In this document: positions 1-7,539 of the stretch, piece by piece
How the letters are laid out: every line of letters begins with the position of its first letter
Numbering within the stretch: the stretch's first letter is position 1
Assembly: GCA_007375675.1 (NCBI GenBank)
Contig: VMEU01000006.1
Coordinates: 1-62,220, forward strand
Direction of reading: 5' to 3'
Source of the DNA: Parcubacteria group bacterium Greene0416_39
Lineage (GTDB): Bacteria > Patescibacteriota > Minisyncoccia > Minisyncoccales > UBA10102
Length of the DNA: 62,220 nt
The notes under the pieces: model-generated
Told to the model about the DNA's origin: nothing
The model's input: only the letters and a program-made list of their open reading frames with translations
Databases searched by the model: none
Translations under genes and position numbers: made by a program

Positions 1-517
1 CGGCTATGGGATCCATTCCAATAAGAACCCATTCTCTCATCGGTTGGTCCGTGTACTGCTCGCGCAGGGCAGGACCGACCTCGGCCGGGCACTGCTGAAG
101 ACCCAGCTCCAAGGCACGCTCGTAGATCACATCACGTCGCGTATTGACCTTGAAGCCCAACTGACGGCCCGATACGCGCGCCAGGTCCACCTCGACCTCC
201 TCGTTGCTTACGGGAATCTTATCGAGGATCTGGTTGGCGTAAGTACCGATTTGGTACTTGCCGGCCAGCAGAGCCTTGCGGTACTCCTGGGGCGACTTGC
301 GAAGTCCGAGCTTGATGGTTTTCCAAACCTTAAACTTGGCCGTACTCCCATCGTCAGGCATGAGCACCTCGCGAAGCACTTTCTTGAGTGCTGCTTGATT
401 CTCACTCCATCCGTTTGCGATACCTTGGTCAATATCGCGCGGGAGTTGCCGCACCACTGCACCTGCAAACTCTGGAAACCACCCGGGAATCAAGGCTGTA
501 CCATGTTCTTCTGCCAT
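1..517 (-). CDS. Conserved hypothetical protein, 3' end outside window
   Basis: The minus-strand frame is open from an ATG at 515-517 to the window edge, giving 172 codons without a stop. The start is set by a strong AGGAGG six bases upstream and by a good promoter behind it. The protein begins MAEEHGTALIPGW, is soluble, has no signal peptide and contains no catalytic motif I can name. The C-terminal part (LQQCPAEVGPALREQY) resembles a protein seen repeatedly in Parcubacteria and annotated only as hypothetical; this is from memory. It is richer in G+C than its neighbours. The function is unknown. Confidence 0.8.
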   Translation of the reverse strand, partial: MAEEHGTALIPGWFPEFAGAVVRQLPRDIDQGIANGWSENQAALKKVLREVLMPDDGSTAKFKVWKTIKLGLRKSPQEYRKALLAGKYQIGTYANQILDKIPVSNEEVEVDLARVSGRQLGFKVNTRRDVIYERALELGLQQCPAEVGPALREQYTDQPMREWVLIGMDPIA

Positions 518-578
518 GGCTGTTCCTCCTCTTGCTGGTTAGTTTTAGGAGACTTCTCCCACAGCAAGTGCTAAATAA

Positions 579-607
579 AGTGTACACCTCAACTAAACTT
601 TTGTCAA
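579..607 (-). promoter_or_regulatory. Sigma-70 promoter of the 1-517 gene
   Basis: On the minus strand TTGACA (607-602) is followed after exactly 17 bases by TACACT (584-579). The leader to the ATG is about 55 bases and contains the AGGAGG ribosome-binding site. Confidence 0.8.
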
Positions 608-693
608 GTTTTTTGTACGAGATGAGGGCATGGGTAACACTTACTACGAAAACTTGCGACCGCAAAGATTTATAGTTTCTGGCATTCCAAGCG

Positions 694-710
694 CAGAAAA
701 AAGAGCACTC
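694..710 (-). terminator. Terminator after 5S rRNA
   Basis: The 3' tail of 5S reads GAGTGCTC followed by six T. It pairs with GAGCATT just before the 5S 5' end, so the whole 5S forms the stem of a terminator-like structure. No other promoter lies between 23S and here, so it probably ends the 23S-5S transcript. Confidence 0.65.
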
Positions 711-826
711 AGGCGGCGGCTACCTACTTTGGCAGGGAAAACCCTACTATCATCGGCCTTGGAGTATTTCACTTCCGTGTTCGGAATGGGAACGGGTGGG
801 ACAACTCCAGTATAACCGCCACCTCA
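709..826 (-). rRNA. rrf: 5S ribosomal RNA
   Basis: The conserved loop sequence CCCATTCCGAACACGGAAGT is present at the right distance from the ends. Helix I forms between GGTGGCGG (5') and CCGCCGCC (3') with one G-U pair. The length is about 117 nt. It lies about 170 bases downstream of 23S in the same orientation, separated by a palindromic repeat. It should bind uL5, uL18 and bL25; a bL25 gene is present at 18030. Confidence 0.93.
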
Positions 827-837
827 ATGCTCTTTTT

Positions 838-967
838 GCTCCTCACTATCGTTCGGAGCTTCCACTGATTTATACGGATTTTGCTGATTTATGCTGATAC
901 TAGTATCCGCATAAATCTGTCTAATCAGCATTAATCAGCGGTGTAGCGACGAGCGACAGCGAGGAGC
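838..967. repeat. Palindromic repeat family A, copy in the 23S-5S spacer
   Basis: The outer arms GCTCCTCACTATCG and CGACAGCGAGGAGC pair with A/G and C/T differences that preserve G-U pairing. Inner arms carry repeated GATTTATGC/GCATAAATC units around TATCCGCATAAAT. A second copy in the same orientation lies at 5391-5519 within 23S. Confidence 0.85.
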
Positions 968-1003
968 GAACAGTGATCACTAATTGCTAGTCGAGATCTA
1001 TTG
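967..1003 (-). other. 3' strand of the 23S processing stem
   Basis: This stretch is almost perfectly complementary to 5780-5820 over about 33 bases, with core GACTAGCAATTA. The two strands bracket 23S and merge with helix 1, as expected for an RNase III processing stem. Confidence 0.85.
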
Positions 1004-1109
1004 CACAACAACCATTAGTACTCCTCGGCTCAATCCCTTGCGGGACTTACACCTAGAGCCTATCAACCTCATGGTCTCTGAGGGGTCTTTGAGTCCTCAT
1101 CTTGAAGTT

Positions 1110-1142
<33 letters not shown>

Positions 1143-1259
1143 TTTCCGAACTTAGCTACCCAGCGATGCCCTAGGCAGGACAACTGGTACACCAGAGGTT
1201 CGTTCCCTGAGGTCCTCTCGTACTGTCAGGAACTCTTCTCAAGACTCGACGCCTACGGT

Positions 1260-1290
<31 letters not shown>

Positions 1291-1330
1291 GAACCCAACT
1301 CACGAACCGCTTTAATGGGCGAACAGCCCA

Positions 1331-2148
1331 CAGATAGTTCCATAATTACTTATGGTCTAGACTATACCTTTGCTTTCTTTTCATCTAGAAAGCACCGACG
1401 TTTTATAGGGCATTAACCCTATCCCGTGCTCGATTTAATCGAGCGAACGAAGTCGTTACGGGGTTATACGGTAACTTATATTTCATTAAATCAAGGAGGT
1501 AAGGATCTACCAATGCAGAGAATTTTTGCGCATCCCTGCTTGGAATGTATAACCTATACCCGTCTTGAATCCAATGAATGCGAGGATTGAGAGAAAAGTT
1601 TCTTTGCAAGCACTCTGCCAGAATTTCATTTTCTCGCTTCGTGAATGAAAGTGTATTCAAGAATACTCCATAGCAATCGTTTCTCCTTCCTCCATCATCC
1701 ATATACCATACCGCTAAGGTTAAGGGAGATGTAAGAAGAGAAACAATTTTGCTTGGTACGATTTTCCTTTTGCCTTTATAGAATAATTTCCAAAGTTCAG
1801 TAAAGTACGTGTGTGTTTTCGTTTTAAATCTCCACTGCACATACGTTTTCTGAGCTCTCTGGTCAAAATTCTCAAATTGGACAGGTTTTGTGCCTGTGAA
1901 TTTCTTGAGTTCTTGGTACTTCCAGAAAACGTATGCTTTCTGGGTTTCAGAATGCCCAAGTTCCAGGCGTGCATTAAACTTAAGCATGCTTAGATGAGCA
2001 TCTCCTAAAATAGTACCGAGAATGATCTCTTTTTCTCTCGATGAAATCGCTGATTGCCGTAAACTTCCCACGGTGTTGTCCATGTTATTTCATTATACCA
2101 TGGATTTCTCCGTTATGAGTCGATTTTACAAGGGCTAATTTAAAGCTA
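1331..2148 (-). other. Group I intron in 23S domain V (near E. coli 2546)
   Basis: The 5' exon ends AAGGGT and the 3' exon starts TGGGCTGTTCG. Joining them restores the A-loop region, with the junction near E. coli 2546-2548. P1 forms between CAAGGGT and GCCCTTG, with a U-G pair at the splice site, and the intron ends in G. P7 strands CGACT and AGTC are visible near the 3' end (AAGGTATAGTC at 1364-1354 on the minus strand). A LAGLIDADG ORF fills most of the intron. The length is 818 nt. Confidence 0.85.
1403..2083 (-). CDS. LAGLIDADG homing endonuclease of the 23S intron near 2546
   Basis: The 226-aa protein has two LAGLIDADG-type helices, ILGTILGDAHL near residue 20 and LAVWYMDDGG near residue 125. 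This is the layout of monomeric, two-motif endonucleases. The ORF starts MDNTVGSL, and its first codons overlap the intron core element that is shared with the neighbouring intron, so the coding and ribozyme sequences are interleaved. It should cut intronless 23S alleles at the insertion site and may also assist splicing. The acidic residue of each motif (GD, DD) is present, so the enzyme looks intact. Confidence 0.9.
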   Translation of the reverse strand: MDNTVGSLRQSAISSREKEIILGTILGDAHLSMLKFNARLELGHSETQKAYVFWKYQELKKFTGTKPVQFENFDQRAQKTYVQWRFKTKTHTYFTELWKLFYKGKRKIVPSKIVSLLTSPLTLAVWYMDDGGRRNDCYGVFLNTLSFTKRENEILAECLQRNFSLNPRIHWIQDGYRLYIPSRDAQKFSALVDPYLLDLMKYKLPYNPVTTSFARLNRARDRVNAL

Positions 2149-2194
2149 ACCCTTGGCAGCTTCTCCACCACCAGGATGCGATGAGCCGACATCG

Positions 2195-3007
2195 CTTGTC
2201 GGCATTTTTCTCCCTTTACAGGGAGGTTCGGACTATATCTTCACCCGCCAACATCTACGAAGTTGTGGCGGGGCTGGCATATTAGCTCTCTTTTTCAGAG
2301 AACTCCGTCCCGCTAAGCAGGACAAGTCTCTACGGGGTTATAACCCAATTTATATTGCATGGAAGGAATCACTCTATCTCCTATTAAGTCTTTCAAACGC
2401 GGAATTGACCGAGAAAGAAATCGGATTCGATAGTACTGTTTGTCTTTATTCAGACGCGCCTGCAGTCCTAACATTTTCAGTTTCTCTATCAATCTCTTTT
2501 GGTCTTCTACGCTGAACCTCTGGGTGTTGAGATAGAAATTTGATCTTCCACTTCTCCCTCCGTCATCCATGAACCATACGCTCAAGATAAGAGAATTAAT
2601 CCGAAGTTCTTTTGGGATAATCTTTTCTTTACCCACATAAAACATCCGGTACAACTCACTCAGAACAGGATGCTGTCTGGTATAAAACCGATAGGCAACC
2701 CTGTTCCCGTTTCCTCTCCTCATCTTTGGCGCGGAACGACAGATACTTTTGAGCGCCTGGAACTTCCAATCAACATATTCCTTTACGCCAAGTGAATGAT
2801 TGACTTCCAGAAACGCTTCTTTTCTTCCTGGCACAATTCGTAAGTATCCATCGCCCAAAATGGTTCCAATAACAAGAGATTTCTGCAATTGCGTTAAACT
2901 TCCCACGGTGTTGTCCATAGATATTGAGTTATTATACCATATGGAGTTCACCGTTATAAGCCAGATTTATTGTACGACATTACTGTCGTAGCACACCGAT
3001 ATCTTCA
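2195..3007 (-). other. Group I intron in 23S peptidyl-transferase loop (near E. coli 2500)
   Basis: The 5' exon ends GGCACAT and the 3' exon begins CGATGTCGGCTC, so the insertion is at about E. coli 2500. P1 forms between GCACAT and GTGTGC with a terminal U-G pair, and the intron ends in G. The core contains ATAACGGTGAACTCC and the P7 strands GTAGAGACT and GATATAGTCC. Its core and ORF start (MDNTVGSL) closely resemble those of the intron at 1331-2148, so the two share ancestry. The length is 813 nt. The P8 region carries a palindrome also found at 4357-4389 in the exon. Confidence 0.87.
2313..2918 (-). CDS. LAGLIDADG homing endonuclease of the 23S intron near 2500
   Basis: The protein is 201 aa when started at MDNTVGSL (2918). 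That start matches the homologue at 1403-2083; an upstream in-frame GTG would add 11 residues. The two motifs are VIGTILGDGYL and LSVWFMDDGG. The ORF runs to within about 120 nt of the intron 3' end and stops just before P7 (GTAGAGACT), so the last catalytic helices are free of coding constraint. The role is intron homing and possibly maturation. Both active-site acidic residues are present. Confidence 0.9.
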   Translation of the reverse strand: MDNTVGSLTQLQKSLVIGTILGDGYLRIVPGRKEAFLEVNHSLGVKEYVDWKFQALKSICRSAPKMRRGNGNRVAYRFYTRQHPVLSELYRMFYVGKEKIIPKELRINSLILSVWFMDDGGRSGRSNFYLNTQRFSVEDQKRLIEKLKMLGLQARLNKDKQYYRIRFLSRSIPRLKDLIGDRVIPSMQYKLGYNPVETCPA

Positions 3008-3755
3008 ATGTGCCGAACGGAGCCGTAGATATGGACTCGCGGGCTCCACTAGCCTGTTATCCCCGGGGTAACTTTTGTCTGATGATCTTTGCGTTTTCTA
3101 CAAAAACGCATCGGTTCACTAAGTTCTGCTTTCGCACCTGCTCGACATATCCGTCTCGCAGTTAAGCTGGCTTGTGCCTTTACACGACCGCGAGGATTTC
3201 CATCCCTCGTTAGCCAACCTTATAAACGCCTCCGTTACTCTTTGGGAGGCAAGCGCCCCACTTAAACTGACCACCTCCCACTGTCATCCCTTGCGGGAAT
3301 TAGTTTTACCCTTTCAAAAGATGGGTGTTTCATTGTCGGCTCCATCCCGCCCGAAAGCGGAACTTCAAAGCCTACCCACTACGCTACGCATCCGAAATGA
3401 TAAAACAATAGGAAGCTACAGTAAAGCTCCCGGGGTCTTTCCGTCTAGCCGCAGGTAACCGGCATATTCACCGGTATTGCATTTTCACTGGACAGCTCCT
3501 GGAGACAGTTCCCCAGTCGTTACACCTTTCATGCGGGCCTCAACTTACGAGGCAAGGGGTTACGCTACTTTAACACGATTATAGTTATCGCGGACGTTCA
3601 CTGGGGCTTAGCTCAGTAAGCCCCCGCCACAAAGGCGGAGACCTCCAAGTTTAACACTCCAGCACTGGTCAGGTGTCAGCCCCTATACATCCTCTTACGA
3701 GTTTAGCAGGGACTTGTGTTTTTGGTAAACAGTCGCCAGGGATACATTCGCTGCG

Positions 3756-3840
3756 ACCCCGCACCACTTTGGCCTAAATTTTCACGAATTAACCATATCT
3801 TTTGGTCTTTCGTTAAATTAAAGACAAAGTGGTGCGGGGT
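3756..3840. repeat. Palindromic repeat family C inside the 23S helix 63 region
   Basis: The arms ACCCCGCACCACTTT and AAAGTGGTGCGGGGT flank an AT-rich centre with TTTCACGA and TTTGGTCTTTCGTT. By alignment it replaces the variable tip of helix 63 (about E. coli 1710-1750). A close copy lies at 13310-13393 in the 16S leader. Arms of the same type recur at 8826-8890 and 43293-43320 around other centres. Confidence 0.85.
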
Positions 3841-4356
3841 AGTCCTTATCGCGAACTTACGGACACTTTTTTGCCTAGTTCCTTCAGGAGCTTTCATCCA
3901 TTCACCTTGGCGCATTTACGCCAACCCACCTGTGTCGGTTTTCGGTACGGACTCATCAAACTCATATCCATGAAGCTTTTCTGGGAAGGATGCTCGCTTG
4001 AATCCTGTCCCGCGAACGGGACAGTTTCTCCAACGCTTGTCCTAACCTTGCGGCTAGGACTTAGCGCCAGAAACAGAAATCCCATAATCTGCTCAAGGTA
4101 CTATCCTTCGTCACTTTATGGAAGCATTTGACGAGGGGTAGGAATATGAACCTACTTTCCATCATCCCGAGCCTTTCGGCGAGGGACTAAGGACCGCCTA
4201 ACCCTTGGTCGATTACCGTTGCCAAGGAACCCTCGGGTTTTCGGTGTTCCGAGTTTTCATCGGAATTGTGGTTACTCATGCCAACATTCTCACTCCTCAT
4301 CGCTCCACCTTCACTTGCGTTAGGGCTTCACTGCAATGAGGACGCTTCCCTACCAC

Positions 4357-4389
4357 TCCGCCAACATCTTCGAAAGAAGTTGTGGCGGA
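4357..4389. repeat. Short palindrome in a 23S variable helix
   Basis: TCCGCCAACATCTT, the loop CGAA, and AGAAGTTGTGGCGGA form a hairpin. Nearly the same arms (CCCGCCAACATCT and AGTTGTGGCGGG) occur at 2244-2273 within the P8 region of the neighbouring intron. Confidence 0.7.
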
Positions 4390-5390
4390 ATTCTTATCTT
4401 CGGTACCAAGCTTAGCCCCTATGAATTTTTGGCGCAGAACTCCTTAACTAGTAAGCTGTTACGCACTTTTTAAAGGATAGCTGCTTCTGAGCTAACCTCC
4501 TAGCTATCAAAGGAATTCCACTGCCTTGTCTGTTCGCACTTAGCTTGAATTTGGGGACCTTAGATGAAGATCTGGGCTATTCCCCTTTAGAGACACGGAC
4601 CTTAGCGCCCGCGTTCTGACTGCCCACTATTCACTGAAGCATTCGAAGTTTGATAAGAAAACCTGGATTGCTCCAAAATTTTCTTTTCAGAGCTCTACCT
4701 CTCCAATGATTCGGTGGACGCTAGCCCAAAAGCTATTTCGGGAAGAACCAGCTATCACCAAGCTCGATTAGTTTTTCGCTTCTTACCACAGCTCATCCCA
4801 GAGGGTTGAACAACTCACGGGTTCGGACCTCCTCCACCACTTCTGGCGGATTCATCCTGGCCATGGCAAGCTCGCTTGGCTTCGGGTTTTATGCATACTG
4901 CATATTGTTCGCGCATTTAGCACTTGGTTTCCCTTTGCCTTCACTCCGTAATGGAGCTTAGACTGCAATATGCGATAAACTCGTTGGCTCGTTTCGCAAA
5001 AAATACGCCGTCAGGGGGTACCGGACGGCACCCCCCTCCGACTCTTTGTGGGCAAAATGGTTTCAGGTTCTGTTTCATCGCGATTACCTCGCTGCTTTTC
5101 ACCTTTCCCTCACGGTACTGGTTCACTATCGGTGATGTTGAGTATTTAGCCTTGGCCTGGTAGTCAGGCCTGATTCCCACGGGGCTTTCGTTCCCCATGG
5201 TACTTAAGAAAAATAGCAAGGAGCATGAAAGGGTTTTCGAATACAGGGCTTTCACCTTCTTTGGCCTCCCTTTCCAGGGTAGTTCTTCTAACGCCTTCAC
5301 CTAAGTGTTCTCCCTCGAATACTCCACTCCACGTCCCCTATACTACGGACATGGAGTAAAGCTCCGACGCCATTCCCTTGCAACCCCAAT

Positions 5391-5519
5391 CGTGACTCGC
5401 TGCTGCTCGTCACTTCCGCGGATACATGCGGATTTTTGCGGATTTATGCTGATAACGTATCCGCATAAATCAGCTGTATCCGTATAAATCAGCGGTGTGG
5501 CGAACAATAGTGAGCCACG
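5391..5519. repeat. Palindromic repeat family A inside 23S domain I
   Basis: Outer arms CGTGACTCGCTGCTG and CAATAGTGAGCCACG pair with transitions only, so the RNA stem is kept. The centre GGATTTATGCTGATA-ACGTATCCGCATAAAT matches the copy at 838-967 in direct orientation. The insert sits about 290-400 nt from the 23S 5' end, in a variable part of domain I. Confidence 0.88.
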
Positions 5520-5779
5520 ACTGGTTTAGGCTTCTCCCTCTTCGCTCGCCGCTACTAAGGGAATAATATTCGTTGTTTGTTCCTCTGGGTACTGAGATGA
5601 TTCACTTCCCCAGGTACGCTACCCCGTCATTCGACAGGGCTATCCCGATTTTCATCGGGATGGGTTTCCCCATTCGGAAATCTCCGGATCAAAGGCTGCT
5701 CACCGCCTCCCCGAAGCTTATCGCAGGCACGCCACGTCCTTCATCGCCTCAACATCCCAAGGCATCCACCATTTGCCCA

Positions 5780-5820
5780 TAACAATGCAATAGATACGAC
5801 TAGCAATTACTAATCACTGT
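5780..5820 (-). other. 5' strand of the 23S processing stem
   Basis: It pairs with 967-1003 over about 33 bases. The mature 23S 5' end should lie at its inner border near 5793. Confidence 0.85.
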
Positions 5821-5967
5821 ATCTCTGTATTCAGTTGTCAAAGTGCTCGCATGACCAACATAAAACCGCCTAGTTCTGAAGCGGTTCACAAACGAAATCA
5901 AAGGAGTCTGGTCTTTCAGCCGCTTCGAACGTTGTTGTTTGATTTTATATTACTCATGCGTGCAGCC

Positions 5968-5996
5968 AGTATATCGTACAGGAAAACCCGTGTCAA
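5968..5996 (-). promoter_or_regulatory. Sigma-70 promoter of the 23S-5S unit
   Basis: TTGACA (5996-5991) is followed after 17 bases by TATACT (5973-5968) on the minus strand, directly downstream of the mscS-like terminator. About 170 nt of leader precede 23S and include an imperfect hairpin GAACCGCTTCAGAAC-GCGGTTT. It shows that 23S-5S can be transcribed independently of 16S. Confidence 0.87.
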
Positions 5997-6000
5997 TAGG

Positions 6001-6037
6001 CAAAAGAAAACCGCCCCGCAAGACGCAAGGACGGTCT
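6001..6037 (-). terminator. Terminator of the MscS-like gene
   Basis: ACCGTCC pairs with GGGGCGGT across an 11-nt loop and is followed by TTTTCTTTT. It sits 20 bases after the stop codon of the gene at 6058 and directly before the -35 box of the 23S promoter. Confidence 0.75.
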
Positions 6038-6057
6038 CCTTTTTCTGTCTTCAAGCT

Positions 6058-6738
6058 CTATGGCTTGAATTTCCTTTTGAGATCCTGGAGAACTTCTCCT
6101 GCTACTTCTTTGCCTCCCAAGCCAAATGCCAAACCTCCTGCTACCACAAGGAACGCGACAACGCCTGTGAATAAAGTCTGGAGCAAGAAAGGAGTGACGC
6201 CAAGCTGGAGAAGAATTGCGATTATGGCAAAAATCCAGATTGACCACTTCACGATTACTCCAACAAAATGTCCGTACCCCATGCCAGATCCCTCTACGGT
6301 AGCTCGCAGTATCTTCTCTGTTAGTTCAGCGATAATCACTGCGACCACGAAGATAAGCGATGCAACAAGCACATTGGGGATGTACCCCAATACGCTAGTA
6401 AGGAATGCTGCAAACTGGGCCAACCCAAGAATCTCAACTGCCGCAAGCAGGAAGACAATCAAAAGCGCCCACTTAAAAAGCCCTCCCACAAACTCTGCTG
6501 GGTTTACCTTAATCTCTGCTTTTGCCAACGCATCTTTCCAGCCAGTTCCTGCAAAGAGCTGGTTAAACTGGATGCGCTTTAAAATGTCTGTCATCACTTT
6601 TTCTACTGCTTCTGCGACAAACCAACCAATCACAAACACAATCACCGCTCCTATCACTTGAGGAATAAATCCAAGAAATCCCTGCCACAAATTCGCAAGG
6701 GAGTTCAAGGTTACGCTATACCAATTGAGTAAAATCAT
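6058..6738 (-). CDS. Small-conductance mechanosensitive channel-like membrane protein
   Basis: The 226-aa protein has four or five predicted membrane segments. Two glycine-rich repeats (FIPQVIGAVIVFVIGWFVA and YIPNVLVASLIFVVAVIIAE) are typical of the conserved TM helix protein related to MscS. The last helix (VVAGGLAFGLGGKEVAGE) matches the pore-lining signature ALAFGLGGKD with a short tail, so the soluble MscS beta-domain is absent. It probably acts in the cytoplasmic membrane in osmotic adaptation. The start has no Shine-Dalgarno sequence. The gene is single, between the 23S promoter and nickel superoxide dismutase. Confidence 0.8.
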   Translation of the reverse strand: MILLNWYSVTLNSLANLWQGFLGFIPQVIGAVIVFVIGWFVAEAVEKVMTDILKRIQFNQLFAGTGWKDALAKAEIKVNPAEFVGGLFKWALLIVFLLAAVEILGLAQFAAFLTSVLGYIPNVLVASLIFVVAVIIAELTEKILRATVEGSGMGYGHFVGVIVKWSIWIFAIIAILLQLGVTPFLLQTLFTGVVAFLVVAGGLAFGLGGKEVAGEVLQDLKRKFKP

Positions 6739-6759
6739 ATGATGTAAAACTTGTTATGC

Positions 6760-6838
6760 CCCGTAGTAGAACTTTGGCTACCTTCGGCGACGATGTGTCT
6801 CGCGTAGCGAGACACATGCCAAAGTTTCACTACAGGGT
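6760..6838. repeat. Palindromic repeat family B, first copy
   Basis: Arms CCGTAGTAGAACTTTGGC and GCCAAAGTTTCACTACAGG surround CTTCGGCGACGATGTG and the inner palindrome TGTCTCGCGTAGCGAGACA. A second copy lies at 25865-25943 with its outer arms swapped but its centre in the same orientation. Confidence 0.88.
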
Positions 6839-6903
6839 ATGAATGAGTACAATCGACCTTTCCGGGTATTACGATAGTATACCAGGGGTCAAGGGAACTG
6901 TCC

Positions 6904-6912
6904 TGTGGATAA
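6904..6912 (-). promoter_or_regulatory. DnaA box-like nonamer
   Basis: TTATCCACA, the consensus DnaA box, reads on the minus strand upstream of the MscS-like gene. A weak promoter (AGGACA, 17 bases, TATACT) follows immediately. A single box can be chance; the same nonamer recurs at 61137-61145. Confidence 0.35.
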
Positions 6913-6995
6913 CTTAAGATAATGCAAATTTACGAATGACTGCGAATGTACAAATTCGAGTATTCGCGGCATTCGTTTTCATTTGTAGATTTGCA

Positions 6996-7457
6996 TTATT
7001 TATTCTTTGCGGCCTCAGTCTTTGCAAACATCTCTGCAATTTCCTCTACTACGTCCTGCAAGGCCTTTGCAGCTTCCATATTTACCTCCTGTTTTACCTT
7101 AGAGCAGAGTTTTGCAGCTTTCCAAAATTTCTCATGCAAGCCAGGAAACATTACAAGATGCTCTGGTTTGAAGTAATCGGTCCAGAGGATCAGTAGTTCT
7201 TTCTTGCACAGTTGCGCGTGCTCCTCTTTCACTGCAATATATCGAACCAGAGAATTTGCTTTGGAGGGTACAGGACTGTACCCTCCTTTGCCCTCCGCTA
7301 TCTCTGCTTTTTCAATAAGTTCCACCATGCGCACCACGGTTTTTGCCGCAGTTCTCGCAGGCTCTGGGGTATAAATCCCGCATGGAATATCGCAGTGGGC
7401 ATACACCATCTTGGCAGGGAAAAACTTGTTCAAAAACGAAAACATAGAATACAGCAT
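6996..7457 (-). CDS. sodN: Nickel superoxide dismutase precursor
   Basis: The 153-aa protein carries HCDIPCGIYTP, the nickel hook of Ni-SOD (family HCDLPCGVYDP), with His1, Cys2, Cys6 and Tyr9 all present. A second signature, LWTDYFKPEHL, also matches the family. The start at 7457 was chosen because a promoter ends 8 bases before it; it leaves a 20-residue leader that must be removed to expose the nickel-binding His. The enzyme dismutates superoxide to peroxide and oxygen. A lysine-rich C-terminal tail extends beyond the usual length of 117. No SodX leader peptidase gene is seen nearby, so processing must be encoded elsewhere or differ. Confidence 0.9.
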   Translation of the reverse strand: MLYSMFSFLNKFFPAKMVYAHCDIPCGIYTPEPARTAAKTVVRMVELIEKAEIAEGKGGYSPVPSKANSLVRYIAVKEEHAQLCKKELLILWTDYFKPEHLVMFPGLHEKFWKAAKLCSKVKQEVNMEAAKALQDVVEEIAEMFAKTEAAKNK

Positions 7458-7465
7458 ATGAGTGT

Positions 7466-7493
7466 AGTGTACCCCACTAAAAAAACGAGTCAA
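7466..7493 (-). promoter_or_regulatory. Promoter of sodN
   Basis: TTGACT (7493-7488), 16 bases, TACACT (7471-7466), then 8 bases to the ATG. This implies a leaderless or nearly leaderless mRNA and fixes the start choice. Confidence 0.7.
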
Positions 7494-7539
7494 GAGCGAG
7501 CAGTAGCCAAAAACCCATAAAAAGTGGTAGAGTGATGTA

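Noticed and set aside
838-967. The repeated palindromes as a CRISPR array
   Set aside because: Copies are single and dispersed, with no spacers of regular size and no cas genes.
6904-6912. DnaA boxes as a sign of the replication origin
   Set aside because: Only two isolated boxes 54 kb apart, no cluster, no dnaA or dnaN, and no AT-rich unwinding tract nearby.
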